DNA of 14,321 nucleotides from Thioglobus_B sp964403565 (GTDB lineage Bacteria > Pseudomonadota > Gammaproteobacteria > PS1 > Pseudothioglobaceae). The stretch lies in contig CAYOFV010000028.1 of assembly GCA_964403565.1 (NCBI GenBank), positions 1 to 14,321 of the forward strand, written 5' to 3'. The stretch's first letter is position 1; each line of letters opens with the position of its first letter. Of this stretch, positions 1-7,506 are shown piece after piece. Under the pieces are notes generated by a model. That model was given only the letters and a program-made list of their open reading frames with translations. It made no database searches and had not been told where the DNA came from. The position numbers and the translations under genes were made by a program.

Positions 1-2010
1 TCATTCAACAATCCTGTTGGCGCTTGTCAGAGTTGTGGCGGATTAGGTGTAAAAGATATTTTTGATGAAGAGAAAGTTGTTGCTAATCCTGAACTTAGCC
101 TTGCTGATGGAGCAATATATGGTTGGGGCAGGGCGAATGCATATTTTTACCAAACCTTGATGTTAGTTGGTAATTATTATGGTTTTAGCATTGACACACC
201 TTTTGAAGAATTAAGTGATAAGCATAAAAAGATTGTTTTATATGGTAGTGGTGATGATGTTATTGATTTTTCTAAAATAAAAGGCCGTAAAGGTTGGTCA
301 AATAAAGACAAGCCATTTGAAGGGGTTATTCCTAGAATGATGCGCCGTTACGAGGAAAGTGAGATAAAAAGTGTACGAGAAGATCTTTCTCGTTATGTGG
401 TAAGCAAAGAGTGTGAAAGTTGTTCTGGCGATCGATTGAATGAGTCGGCAAGAAATGTATTTATTGGCAATAAAAATATAACTGATATAACCAAATTATC
501 AATTGCAAATATTTATGAATTTTTTAATAATTTAGAGTTAGAAGGCGCAAGAGCAAAAATTGCAGATAAGATTCTAAAGGAAATTATTCAAAGACTGGAA
601 TTTTTAATAAATGTTGGGCTTGAGTATTTATCACTTGATCGTAGAGCGAATACTTTGTCTGGAGGTGAGGCACAGAGAATTAGACTTGCATCGCAAATTG
701 GTGCAGGACTTATGGGTGTGCTGTACGTATTAGATGAGCCTTCGATTGGATTACATCAAAGGGATAATCAAAAATTACTAGACACACTAACTTATCTGCG
801 TGACATTGGTAACACTGTAATAGTTGTTGAACATGATGAAGATGCAATTAATCAAGCTGATTATGTAATTGACATTGGCCCTGGAGCTGGAGAACATGGC
901 GGCGAAATTGTGGCTGTTGGTGCTCCTAGTGAAATTAGCAATAACCCAAAATCATTAACTGGAGAATATATTAGTGGCCGAGAAAAAATCTTTGTTCCTA
1001 GTAGTCGAAAAACATCTAATAACTGGCTTAAGATTAATTCAGCATATGGCAACAATCTAAATAATGTTAATTTGGAGATACCAGTTGGAGTGTTAACTTG
1101 TATAACCGGCGTATCTGGATCGGGTAAATCAACACTTATAAATGATACTTTGTACAAAGTTGCAGCAAGAGAGTTAAATCGTGCGCAAACAGACCCTGCT
1201 CCATTTGAATCTATTGAAGGATTGAAGTACTTTGACAAGATTGTAAATATTGATCAAAGTCCAATTGGCAGAACACCAAGATCAAACCCAGCAACTTATA
1301 CTGGAATATTTTCTCTAGTAAGAGATCTATTCTCTCAAACTCTTGAAGCACGCTCAAGAGGTTATAAATCTGGCAGATTTAGTTTTAATGTTAAAGGTGG
1401 CAGATGTGAGGCGTGTAAAGGTGATGGCTTGATAAAAGTTGAAATGCATTTTCTGCCCGATATTTATGTACCTTGTGATGTGTGTGAAGGTCACCGCTAC
1501 AATCGAGAAACTTTAGAGATTTTTTACAAGGGTAAAACTATTTCTCAAGTGCTAAACATGACTGTGGAGGAAGCTTTAGAATTTTTTGAACCAATGCCAA
1601 AAATTAGACAAAAACTACAAACATTAATGGATGTTGGTTTGTCCTATATAACACTTGGGCAAAATGCCACAACACTATCTGGTGGTGAGGCGCAACGTAT
1701 AAAACTAGCAAAAGAGCTATCCAAAAGTGATACGGGGCAAACTTTATATATTTTGGATGAGCCGACTACAGGGCTGCATTTTCATGATATTAAGCAGTTG
1801 TTGTCTGTAATAAATAGACTAAGAGAAAGAGACAATACAATTGTTATTATTGAGCATAATCTAGATGTTATTAAAACAGCAGATTGGATTGTGGATCTAG
1901 GGCCAGAAGGTGGTGACAAGGGTGGAAATATTATTGCTAGTGGAACCCCTGAAGATGTAGCAAAGGTAAAAGGATCTTATACTGGAGAATATTTAAAAAG
2001 TTACTTGTAG
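1..2010 (+). CDS. uvrA: UvrABC excinuclease subunit A (5' end outside the window)
   Basis: This is the ATPase that, with UvrB, recognises bulky DNA lesions in nucleotide excision repair. The frame is open from base 1, so the ATG at 157 is internal; 669 residues are present and, against the roughly 940 of E. coli UvrA, the N-terminal 270 or so (first Walker A) lie upstream. Visible in order: zinc-finger Cys pairs at 25-36 (CQSC) and 412-423 (CESC); ABC signature LSGGEAQRIRLAS from 655 and Walker B (VLDEPSIGLHQRD) about 727-765; second Walker A GVSGSGKST at 1108-1134; second zinc finger with Cys codons at 1405, 1414, 1474 and 1483; second signature from 1675, followed by LYILDEPTTGLHF. The UvrA motif TPRSNPATYTG is intact. 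No lesion is seen in the visible part. Its last 18 bases overlap the 3' end of the convergent DUF3108 gene. Identification is essentially certain. Confidence 0.98.
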   Translation, partial: SFNNPVGACQSCGGLGVKDIFDEEKVVANPELSLADGAIYGWGRANAYFYQTLMLVGNYYGFSIDTPFEELSDKHKKIVLYGSGDDVIDFSKIKGRKGWSNKDKPFEGVIPRMMRRYEESEIKSVREDLSRYVVSKECESCSGDRLNESARNVFIGNKNITDITKLSIANIYEFFNNLELEGARAKIADKILKEIIQRLEFLINVGLEYLSLDRRANTLSGGEAQRIRLASQIGAGLMGVLYVLDEPSIGLHQRDNQKLLDTLTYLRDIGNTVIVVEHDEDAINQADYVIDIGPGAGEHGGEIVAVGAPSEISNNPKSLTGEYISGREKIFVPSSRKTSNNWLKINSAYGNNLNNVNLEIPVGVLTCITGVSGSGKSTLINDTLYKVAARELNRAQTDPAPFESIEGLKYFDKIVNIDQSPIGRTPRSNPATYTGIFSLVRDLFSQTLEARSRGYKSGRFSFNVKGGRCEACKGDGLIKVEMHFLPDIYVPCDVCEGHRYNRETLEIFYKGKTISQVLNMTVEEALEFFEPMPKIRQKLQTLMDVGLSYITLGQNATTLSGGEAQRIKLAKELSKSDTGQTLYILDEPTTGLHFHDIKQLLSVINRLRERDNTIVIIEHNLDVIKTADWIVDLGPEGGDKGGNIIASGTPEDVAKVKGSYTGEYLKSYL

Positions 2011-2730
2011 TTTTTGTACTTCTGATATTTTATAATCTTTTATTTTATATTCATACTTTTCGTCACCTTTGTCTTTTTTGATAAGTACTGGTAGATACAT
2101 ATATTTTGACAGATAGTAAACTTCTATTTTGTCGCCACTTTTTTCAGATATATCAACTCTAATTACATTAGTTGGTTTGTTATTAATATCAATTAGTTGA
2201 TTACTCATTACGCTACATTGATATATATCTAATGACTTACCATCAGCAACTTGGTAATATAGGTTTTTTTCTTTAGGTTTGTTTTTTAAATCAAATGATA
2301 TTGCTAGAAATAAACTAAGAGGGTCGTTAATATTGGATCCATTTGTAGTCCATTTTTTAACATTAGACTTGGTTTTTGTTGGTTCAGATACTACTGTATT
2401 TAGTTTAGAATTTATATCAACAACAAAGTTTTTAACTACATTGTTGTTATCTTGTTCTATGACCTGATATCCGCTACTATCAACCCCGTTAGCATTTAAA
2501 TTAAAACTTGATTTAGCAGAGATTGAGTAGTTTTTAATCAAACCAACTAATCCAGATGTTTTTGCATTAGCTGTATAAAAATACCCGCCATCTATTTCGT
2601 GCAATGTTCTTACTTCTTCAGCAATACTAATTCCATTTATTGACAAACTATATTTTGCAGTATGTGGTTCAAATGCACCAACTTTAGTGACTAATACAAA
2701 AATAGAAATAAATACCCAGGCTAGATGCAA
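1993..2730 (-). CDS. DUF3108 family exported protein
   Basis: A 245-residue protein of unknown function that resembles the DUF3108 family, often found next to purN in Gammaproteobacteria. Residues 1-19 form a hydrophobic signal peptide ending in Val-Gly-Ala before Phe-Glu-Pro, so a periplasmic or outer-membrane-facing location is inferred. The rest is beta-rich, with the family-like opening AKYSLSINGISIAEE and the SGLVGLIKNYSI segment; no catalytic motif is evident. The start codon is TTG at 2730, chosen because a GGAGG lies four bases upstream and no ATG occurs near the signal peptide. The start lies inside the purN 3' end (10-base overlap), which implies translational coupling in a purM-purN-DUF3108 operon. 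The stop lies inside the 3' end of uvrA on the other strand. Family assignment is from memory of its pattern and fairly confident; function is unknown. Confidence 0.8.
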   Translation of the reverse strand: MHLAWVFISIFVLVTKVGAFEPHTAKYSLSINGISIAEEVRTLHEIDGGYFYTANAKTSGLVGLIKNYSISAKSSFNLNANGVDSSGYQVIEQDNNNVVKNFVVDINSKLNTVVSEPTKTKSNVKKWTTNGSNINDPLSLFLAISFDLKNKPKEKNLYYQVADGKSLDIYQCSVMSNQLIDINNKPTNVIRVDISEKSGDKIEVYYLSKYMYLPVLIKKDKGDEKYEYKIKDYKISEVQKLQVTF

Positions 2731-3332
2731 ATCTCCTCCCCATTTAGAAATGCTTTATTGTTGTTAAATTTTAATTTACCTTGGGTGAATTTGTTAATAA
2801 CTTCAGGATAAAGTATATGCTCTTCTTTTAGTACTCGAGACCCAAGAATATTGGCATCATCCCCAGGTAATACTTTAACCTTTCTTTGGGCGATGATTGG
2901 ACCACCATCAAGCTCTGAGGTTACAAAATGAATACTAACACCGTGCTCTTTTTCATTAGTATCGATTGCTCTTTGGTGAGTGTGTAGACCTTGAAATTTT
3001 GGTAACAACGAAGGATGGATATTTAGCATTTTACCAAGGTATTTATTGGTAAATTCAGGAGTAAGGATGCGCATAAACCCGGCAAGTATAATTATTCCAG
3101 GATTATAACTATCAATAATTTTACTTAGTTCGGAGTCAAATTCTTCTCTAGAGTTAAAATCGTTGTGCTCAATTACATCTGTTTTGATATTGGCTTTTTT
3201 TGCTCGCTCAAGACCATATGCATCTGCTTTATTGCTAATAACTGAACTAATATTTAGATCAATCTCTTTAGAATTATCAATGATTGACTGTAGGTTAGAG
3301 CCACTACCAGATATTAGCACAACTCCATTCAT
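2721..3332 (-). CDS. purN: Phosphoribosylglycinamide formyltransferase (GART)
   Basis: Transfers a formyl group from 10-formyltetrahydrofolate to glycinamide ribonucleotide, the third step of de novo purine synthesis, in the cytoplasm. The 203 residues match the PurN family length. The N-terminal phosphate-binding loop is GSGSNLQSI (residues 9-17). The catalytic triad is present: Asn104 and His106 in NIHPSLLPKF, and Asp142 in ELDGGPIIAQ. GLHTH (115-119) and GVSIHFVT (131-138) are also family hallmarks. It starts 11 bases after the purM stop and has no clear Shine-Dalgarno site, so coupling to purM is likely. Its last codons contain the ribosome binding site of the next gene. Confidence 0.96.
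   Translation of the reverse strand: MNGVVLISGSGSNLQSIIDNSKEIDLNISSVISNKADAYGLERAKKANIKTDVIEHNDFNSREEFDSELSKIIDSYNPGIIILAGFMRILTPEFTNKYLGKMLNIHPSLLPKFQGLHTHQRAIDTNEKEHGVSIHFVTSELDGGPIIAQRKVKVLPGDDANILGSRVLKEEHILYPEVINKFTQGKLKFNNNKAFLNGEEICI
2733..2739 (-). promoter_or_regulatory. Shine-Dalgarno site fixing the TTG start of the DUF3108 gene
   Basis: On the minus strand GGAGGAG occupies 2739-2733, just before the TTG at 2730. The site is inside the last codons of purN (Asn-Gly-Glu-Glu). It is one of the few clear ribosome binding sites in the window and is the main reason to accept a non-ATG start. The spacing of four bases from GGAGG is slightly short. Confidence 0.6.
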
Positions 3333-3343
3333 ATGTTTAACAA

Positions 3344-4345
3344 CTAAATAATAACCTGTTCGCCGTTATTGGTAACAATCTCGCCAATAAGCCAGGCATC
3401 TTCGCCTAGGTTGTTTAATTGATCAATAGCATCCGCACTTTCACTTGCTGGAACAACAATCACCATACCAACGCCACAGTTAAATACTCGGTACATTTCA
3501 TTTATATCGATATTTCCACCATTTTGTAAAAATTGAAAAATTTCCGGAAGCTTCCACGAATCACTATCTAGTTTGGCTGCAAGATTGTCTGGCAAAACTC
3601 TTGGAATGTTTTCTAATAATCCTCCGCCAGTAATATGCGAAATAGCATGTACTGAGTGTTTTTCAATTAATGCAAGAATTGACTTAACGTAAATTCTTGT
3701 TGGTTCAATTAAGGCGTTTAATTGTTCTTCTGCTGGACTAGACTGCTCTAAAACTTTGCGAATAAGTGAATAGCCATTAGAGTGAGGACCAGAAGAACCA
3801 AGGGCAATTATATGATCGCCATCTGCTACTTTAGTGCCATCGATAACTTTATCTTTATCGGCTATACCAACACAAAAGCCTGCAAGATCATAATCTTCAC
3901 CACTATACATGCCAGGCATCTCAGCAGTTTCTCCTCCAATAAGGGCGCATCCTGATTGCTTACAGCCTTCGCCAATGCCAGATATTACAGATGTTGCTAG
4001 TTCTGTGTTTAATTTTCCAGTAGCATAATAATCTAAGAAAAATAAAGGCTCAGCACCCTGTACAATTAAATCATTTACACACATTGCCACAAGATCAATT
4101 CCGATTGTATCGTGCTTATTAAGCATCTCAGCAACCTTAAGTTTTGTACCAACGCCATCAGTTCCAGAAATTAGAACTGGATTTTTGTATTTATCAATTG
4201 GCAATTCGAACATTGCCCCAAAACCACCTAATCCTGCTAGAACCCCATCTCTAGTAGTGGATTTAGCAATAGGTTTTATTTGTTCTATTAAGTCGTTGCC
4301 TTTGGTGATATCAACGCCAGAGTCTTGGTAAGTAAGTGATGACAT
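3344..4345 (-). CDS. purM: Phosphoribosylformylglycinamidine cyclo-ligase (AIR synthetase)
   Basis: Closes the imidazole ring to give 5-aminoimidazole ribonucleotide, using ATP, in de novo purine synthesis. It has 333 residues, near the usual 340-350. Seen directly: the N-terminal YQDSGVDITKGNDLI segment, the GLGGFGAMFEL loop, the nucleotide-binding GTDGVGTKLK (about residues 60-69), MCVNDL, the GGETAEMPGMY segment, the ALGSSGPHSNGYSLIRK segment, and HITGGGLLENIPR. All are PurM signatures. It is the first gene of a leftward purM-purN-DUF3108 unit. The 52-base gap to the divergent pgsA-like gene must hold both promoters, and no Shine-Dalgarno site precedes the ATG. Confidence 0.97.
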   Translation of the reverse strand: MSSLTYQDSGVDITKGNDLIEQIKPIAKSTTRDGVLAGLGGFGAMFELPIDKYKNPVLISGTDGVGTKLKVAEMLNKHDTIGIDLVAMCVNDLIVQGAEPLFFLDYYATGKLNTELATSVISGIGEGCKQSGCALIGGETAEMPGMYSGEDYDLAGFCVGIADKDKVIDGTKVADGDHIIALGSSGPHSNGYSLIRKVLEQSSPAEEQLNALIEPTRIYVKSILALIEKHSVHAISHITGGGLLENIPRVLPDNLAAKLDSDSWKLPEIFQFLQNGGNIDINEMYRVFNCGVGMVIVVPASESADAIDQLNNLGEDAWLIGEIVTNNGEQVII

Positions 4346-4356
4346 ATGGTTTTATA

Positions 4357-4364
4357 AGTATAAT
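4357..4364. promoter_or_regulatory. Possible shared -10 region between purM and the pgsA-like gene
   Basis: The 8-base AGTATAAT reads TATAAT on the plus strand (4359-4364) and TATACT on the minus strand (4362-4357). For the plus strand a weak -35 (GTGATG, three of six matches) lies 17 bases upstream at 4336-4341, inside purM, and predicts a leader of about 27 bases before 4398. For the minus strand the predicted start would leave purM only about five leader bases, and no good -35 is visible. The plus-strand call is the stronger one; the minus-strand use is speculative. Confidence 0.4.
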
Positions 4365-4397
4365 CAATATTTTTTTAATAACAGCAGTCATAAGAAA

Positions 4398-4955
4398 ATG
4401 AACTTTTCTAACGTGCCGAATGCGCTTTCAATTTTACGCATTATTTTAACAGTACCGGTGGTTATGACTCTATTAAATCATCAATATTCTTTGGCAATGG
4501 CATTGTTTTTTGTCGCAGGCATAACTGATGCACTTGATGGTTGGATTGCCAAGCGTTTTTCGTTTCAAACTAGACTTGGATCTATACTTGACCCATTGGC
4601 AGACAAGCTGCTTTTGGTTAGTAGTTTTATAGCCCTATATTTGATTGGATTAATACCATCATGGCTACTTATACTGGTTTTTCTTCGCGATGTTATGATT
4701 GTATCTGGTACCGTTGGATGTTTTCTTGGATCTGAAAGTAAAAATGAGTTACTTGCCCCATCTAAGCTTTCAAAACTTAATACAGCGCTACAGATAATTT
4801 TGGTTTTATTTTTGGTTGCAGTGCAAATATATCAGGTATCCGAGCAGTGGATAACAATATTTTTTATTATTGTTGGTACTTCAACTGTTCTTAGTGGTGC
4901 AGACTATGTTTGGATTTGGATGGAGCGAGTAATTTCACAAGAGAAAAATAAATAA
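4398..4955 (+). CDS. pgsA: CDP-alcohol phosphatidyltransferase, probable phosphatidylglycerophosphate synthase
   Basis: An integral inner-membrane enzyme that transfers a phosphatidyl group from CDP-diacylglycerol to an alcohol. In PgsA this alcohol is glycerol-3-phosphate, committing to phosphatidylglycerol and cardiolipin. The CDP-alcohol motif is complete: Asp44, Asp47-Gly48, Ala51, Gly61, Asp65, Asp69, with Lys52 where Arg is more common. The N-terminal NVPNALSILRIILTVPV and the 185-residue length are typical of PgsA, and four to six membrane segments are visible (for example about 13-40, 71-100 and 130-168). The acceptor alcohol cannot be proved from sequence, so a different CDP-alcohol transferase remains possible. 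It diverges from purM, and its TAA shares one base with the hda ATG (TAATG), so the two are coupled. No strong Shine-Dalgarno site is seen. Confidence 0.85.
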   Translation: MNFSNVPNALSILRIILTVPVVMTLLNHQYSLAMALFFVAGITDALDGWIAKRFSFQTRLGSILDPLADKLLLVSSFIALYLIGLIPSWLLILVFLRDVMIVSGTVGCFLGSESKNELLAPSKLSKLNTALQIILVLFLVAVQIYQVSEQWITIFFIIVGTSTVLSGADYVWIWMERVISQEKNK

Positions 4956-5629
4956 TGGATCAGATAAGTCTGCCATTTACTCTTAATTCAAAAATGTTGC
5001 TCTCCAATTTTGTTGGCAAGCAAAACAAACAGTTGATTGATTTTATTAATTCATTGTTTGATAATAGTACATCGGTAATTGTTTATGTAAGCGGCGGTAA
5101 ATCATTAGGTAAAACTCATGTATTACAAGGATGTGCATTTGCAGCATTAGATAAAGGTATGCAGGTTGCTTATATAGACTTTAAACAGGGCGTCCCATCT
5201 GCATACATTGAAAATATAGACACTAATGATTGTATATGTATAGACAATATCGATATGGCCAATACTTATGAACAAGAATTATTGTTTGATTTATACAATA
5301 GGATAAAAGACACAAGTAAAAAGCTAGTGGTTAGCGCTCAAGATATCCCAAACAATATTAATATATTAAAAGATCTTAAAACTAGATTGTCTTTAGCATT
5401 TGTATTTGCTTTAGAGTCTATTAATGATAAGCAAAAACTTGATATATTGAATTCTAAAATTCAAGAAAAAAATATAACAATAAATAAAAAGGTGTTTGAA
5501 TTTTTATTAAACAACTACTCAAGAGATTTAAGCATTTTGCTTGACACTATAGATTCTTTAGACAAGTCCTCTTTACAACAAAAGAAACCAATAACTATCC
5601 CATTTGTAAAACAACAGTTAAAAATTTAA
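4955..5629 (+). CDS. hda: DnaA regulatory inactivator Hda
   Basis: Hda is a small AAA+ DnaA paralogue. With the DNA-loaded beta clamp it stimulates ATP hydrolysis by DnaA, preventing re-initiation of replication. The N-terminus QISLPF (residues 3-8) fits the clamp-binding motif that distinguishes Hda from DnaA. The P-loop is complete (Gly47, Gly52-Lys53-Thr54), Walker B is CICIDNID with Asp97, and FDLYNRIKD (111-119) is an Hda hallmark. TRL around residue 143 corresponds to the arginine-finger region, and a sensor-2-like RDLSILLDTIDSLD and the C-terminal ITIPFVKQQLKI follow. It has 224 residues and no DnaA-type DNA-binding domain, as expected. It overlaps the pgsA stop by one base. At its 3' end the palindrome TTAA (5626-5629) supplies part of its own stop and of the stop of the convergent gene. 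Confidence 0.93.
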   Translation: MDQISLPFTLNSKMLLSNFVGKQNKQLIDFINSLFDNSTSVIVYVSGGKSLGKTHVLQGCAFAALDKGMQVAYIDFKQGVPSAYIENIDTNDCICIDNIDMANTYEQELLFDLYNRIKDTSKKLVVSAQDIPNNINILKDLKTRLSLAFVFALESINDKQKLDILNSKIQEKNITINKKVFEFLLNNYSRDLSILLDTIDSLDKSSLQQKKPITIPFVKQQLKI

Positions 5630-6033
5630 CTTTTTTCCCTGAATTTAAATTTGGCTATTTTTGGCATAAGTTTAGAAAAAGGCAAGTTTGAAAAACTTGA
5701 ATATTTCTCCTTAATTTTTTGAACCAGAATCGATATATCTTTTATTGATTTTTTATCAACACCGGTAATAATTGCTTGTAGTGCTAGCAGTCCACCCATT
5801 TTAATTTTTGCTTGTTGCCCAACCGATAGGTTGGGTTGATTGTGAGTATTAAGAGCAAAATTAGAATTTTCTTTTAGTTTTAAGTAAATAGATTCACAAT
5901 TATTAGATGCCTCATAATTTAAGCATGCACCAAATTCTTTTTCAGCAAAACAATCTTTAGAGCTATGTTGACAAGAACATCTACCGGATAAAATTAAATG
6001 TGAAAAAGTACAGTTATAGTGTTGAGTGGGCAT
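5626..6033 (-). CDS. Unrecognised Cys-rich cytoplasmic protein
   Basis: I do not recognise this 135-residue protein. Six cysteines fall in the first 46 residues (8, 19, 21, 28, 37, 46; spacing C-x10-C-x-C-x6-C-x8-C-x8-C), with His5, His12 and His23 nearby, and there is none after residue 46. This suggests an N-terminal metal or Fe-S site; that is inference. The rest is Lys-rich, with a likely helical SVGQQAKIKMGGLLALQAII stretch (71-90) and a basic C-terminus. No signal peptide or membrane segment is clear, so it is probably cytoplasmic. It is divergent from cysG across a short shared promoter region and convergent with hda (four-base overlap). It has no Shine-Dalgarno site. Being open over 408 bases in AT-rich DNA and sitting snugly between its neighbours argues that it is a real gene. 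Confidence 0.75.
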   Translation of the reverse strand: MPTQHYNCTFSHLILSGRCSCQHSSKDCFAEKEFGACLNYEASNNCESIYLKLKENSNFALNTHNQPNLSVGQQAKIKMGGLLALQAIITGVDKKSIKDISILVQKIKEKYSSFSNLPFSKLMPKIAKFKFREKS

Positions 6034-6071
6034 AGCAATAGGAGTATTGTGTCATTAATATGTATTAACAG

Positions 6072-6079
6072 ATTATAAT
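6072..6079. promoter_or_regulatory. Palindromic -10 box between cysG and the Cys-rich gene
   Basis: ATTATAAT is a perfect 8-base palindrome and gives TATAAT on both strands: 6074-6079 on plus and 6077-6072 on minus. On minus a -35-like AAGACT (three of six) lies exactly 17 bases away at 6100-6095 and predicts a leader of about 30 bases for the gene starting at 6033. On plus, transcription would begin near 6086, about 24 bases before the chosen cysG start, though no convincing plus -35 is visible. A bidirectional promoter is inferred. Confidence 0.45.
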
Positions 6080-6109
6080 ATGAGCTTTTATTTTAGTCTT
6101 ATATATAAG

Positions 6110-7489
6110 ATGAATTACCTGCCAATTTTTATTGATATTAAACAAAAACCTTGCTTAGTTGTAGGCGGTGGAGATATTGCTCTTAGAAAGATAAACCTAT
6201 TGTTAAAGGCTGATGCTTCTGTAACTTGCGTTAGTCCTGATTGTTGTAGTGGTATTGATAATTTAGCAAAAGACAATAAAATTAATTATATTAATAAAAG
6301 TTTTGATAATGATGATGTAACATCTCAGGTACTTATAGTATCTGCAACAGATGATAAAGATTTAAATAAAACAGTATCAGAGTTAGCAAATTCTGCCAAT
6401 ATTCCAGTTAATGTTGTTGACTCTCCAAAGTTATGCTCATTTGTAATGCCATCAATTGTTGATAGATCTCCGATTGTAATTGCTATATCTTCAGCTGGAA
6501 GCGCACCAGTTCTAGCTAGACTTATTCGAGCTAAACTTGAAAGTACAATTCCTCATGCTTATGGAAAATTAGCAAAATTAGCAGGTGATTTTAGAGATCA
6601 AGTAAAAGCTAAATTTAGCAATATTGAAGATAGAAGATACTTTTGGGAAAAAGTTTTTTCTGGCATTGTTGCTGAGAAGGTCTTTTCTGGCAAAGAGGGT
6701 GAAGCGCGAGAAGATTTACAAAATCAACTGGATAATACAACAGATAGTGAAACAGGAGAGGTATATCTAGTAGGCGGAGGTCCTGGAGATCCAGATTTAC
6801 TTACATTTAAAGCTCTTCGCCTTATGCAACAAGCTGATGTTATTCTTTATGATCGCTTGGTTTCTGATGGGGTAATGGAGCTAGTTAGGCGCGATGCTGA
6901 ACTAATTTATGTTGGTAAAGAAAGAGATAATCATTCAGTACCACAGGGTGATATTAATCAATTATTAGTTGATCTTGCCAAGCAAGGCAGAAGAGTTTGT
7001 CGCTTAAAGGGCGGAGATCCTTTTATATTTGGTCGTGGCGGTGAAGAGATAGAAACTTTAGCTGAAAATGGCGTGCCATTTCAGGTTGTGCCTGGCATTA
7101 CTGCAGCTTCTGGTTGCTCTACATATTCTGGCATACCTCTTACTCATAGAGATTATTCTCAATCTTGTCGCTTTGTAACTGGACATCTTAAGGACGGAAG
7201 TATGAATCTTCCATGGAGTGAGCTAGCAGTTGAACAACAGACTATTGTGTTTTATATGGCACTTAAAGGCGCTAAACATTTGTCAGATAGACTTATATCC
7301 CACGGCATGCGAGAAGATATGCCTGTGGCTTTAGTTGAAAAAGGCACAACACCTGATCATAAGGTTTGGACAACAACACTTAGTGAATTGCCAAATGTTG
7401 TTGCCACTCAAACAATTCATGCGCCAACACTTATAATTGTTGGCGAGGTAGTTAAGCTTAGAGAAAAATTAAATTGGTATGACGCCTAG
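6110..7489 (+). CDS. cysG: Siroheme synthase (uroporphyrinogen-III methyltransferase / precorrin-2 dehydrogenase / ferrochelatase)
   Basis: A trifunctional cytoplasmic enzyme that turns uroporphyrinogen III into siroheme, the cofactor of sulfite reductases. I start it at 6110 (MNYLPIFIDIK), not at the in-frame ATG at 6080. The protein then has 459 residues and numbers exactly like E. coli CysG: Asp104 (dehydrogenase/chelatase active site), Ser128, and Asp248 and Lys270 of the methyltransferase fall at the same positions. The ATG at 6080 also adjoins a TATAAT box and would be upstream of the likely transcript start. The N-terminal half has the NAD loop Gly19-Gly20-Gly21; the SUMT half runs from about 216, with VGGGPGDPDLLT, RLKGGDPFIFGRGGEE and PGITAASGCS. 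A cytochrome c gene follows 17 bases later. Siroheme could serve assimilatory or Dsr-type sulfite reductase; neither is in view. Confidence 0.97.
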   Translation: MNYLPIFIDIKQKPCLVVGGGDIALRKINLLLKADASVTCVSPDCCSGIDNLAKDNKINYINKSFDNDDVTSQVLIVSATDDKDLNKTVSELANSANIPVNVVDSPKLCSFVMPSIVDRSPIVIAISSAGSAPVLARLIRAKLESTIPHAYGKLAKLAGDFRDQVKAKFSNIEDRRYFWEKVFSGIVAEKVFSGKEGEAREDLQNQLDNTTDSETGEVYLVGGGPGDPDLLTFKALRLMQQADVILYDRLVSDGVMELVRRDAELIYVGKERDNHSVPQGDINQLLVDLAKQGRRVCRLKGGDPFIFGRGGEEIETLAENGVPFQVVPGITAASGCSTYSGIPLTHRDYSQSCRFVTGHLKDGSMNLPWSELAVEQQTIVFYMALKGAKHLSDRLISHGMREDMPVALVEKGTTPDHKVWTTTLSELPNVVATQTIHAPTLIIVGEVVKLREKLNWYDA

Positions 7490-7506
7490 TTTTTTAATAA
7501 CTAAAT

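Noticed and set aside
861..1238. 125-codon minus-strand open frame inside uvrA
   Set aside because: It lies wholly within a conserved repair gene, has no family resemblance and reflects the reverse complement of UvrA motifs. The same judgement applies to the shorter antisense frames inside the DUF3108 gene, purN, serB, dapE and trmD.
5622..5652. Inverted repeat AAATTTAA / TTAAATTT at the hda 3' end
   Set aside because: Eight A/T-only pairs with a 15-base loop are too weak for a terminator and expected by chance in such AT-rich sequence.
6080..6109. In-frame ATG giving a ten-residue N-terminal extension of CysG
   Set aside because: It overlaps a TATAAT box, so it is probably upstream of the transcript, and the shorter form numbers identically to E. 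coli CysG (Asp104, Ser128, Asp248, Lys270).
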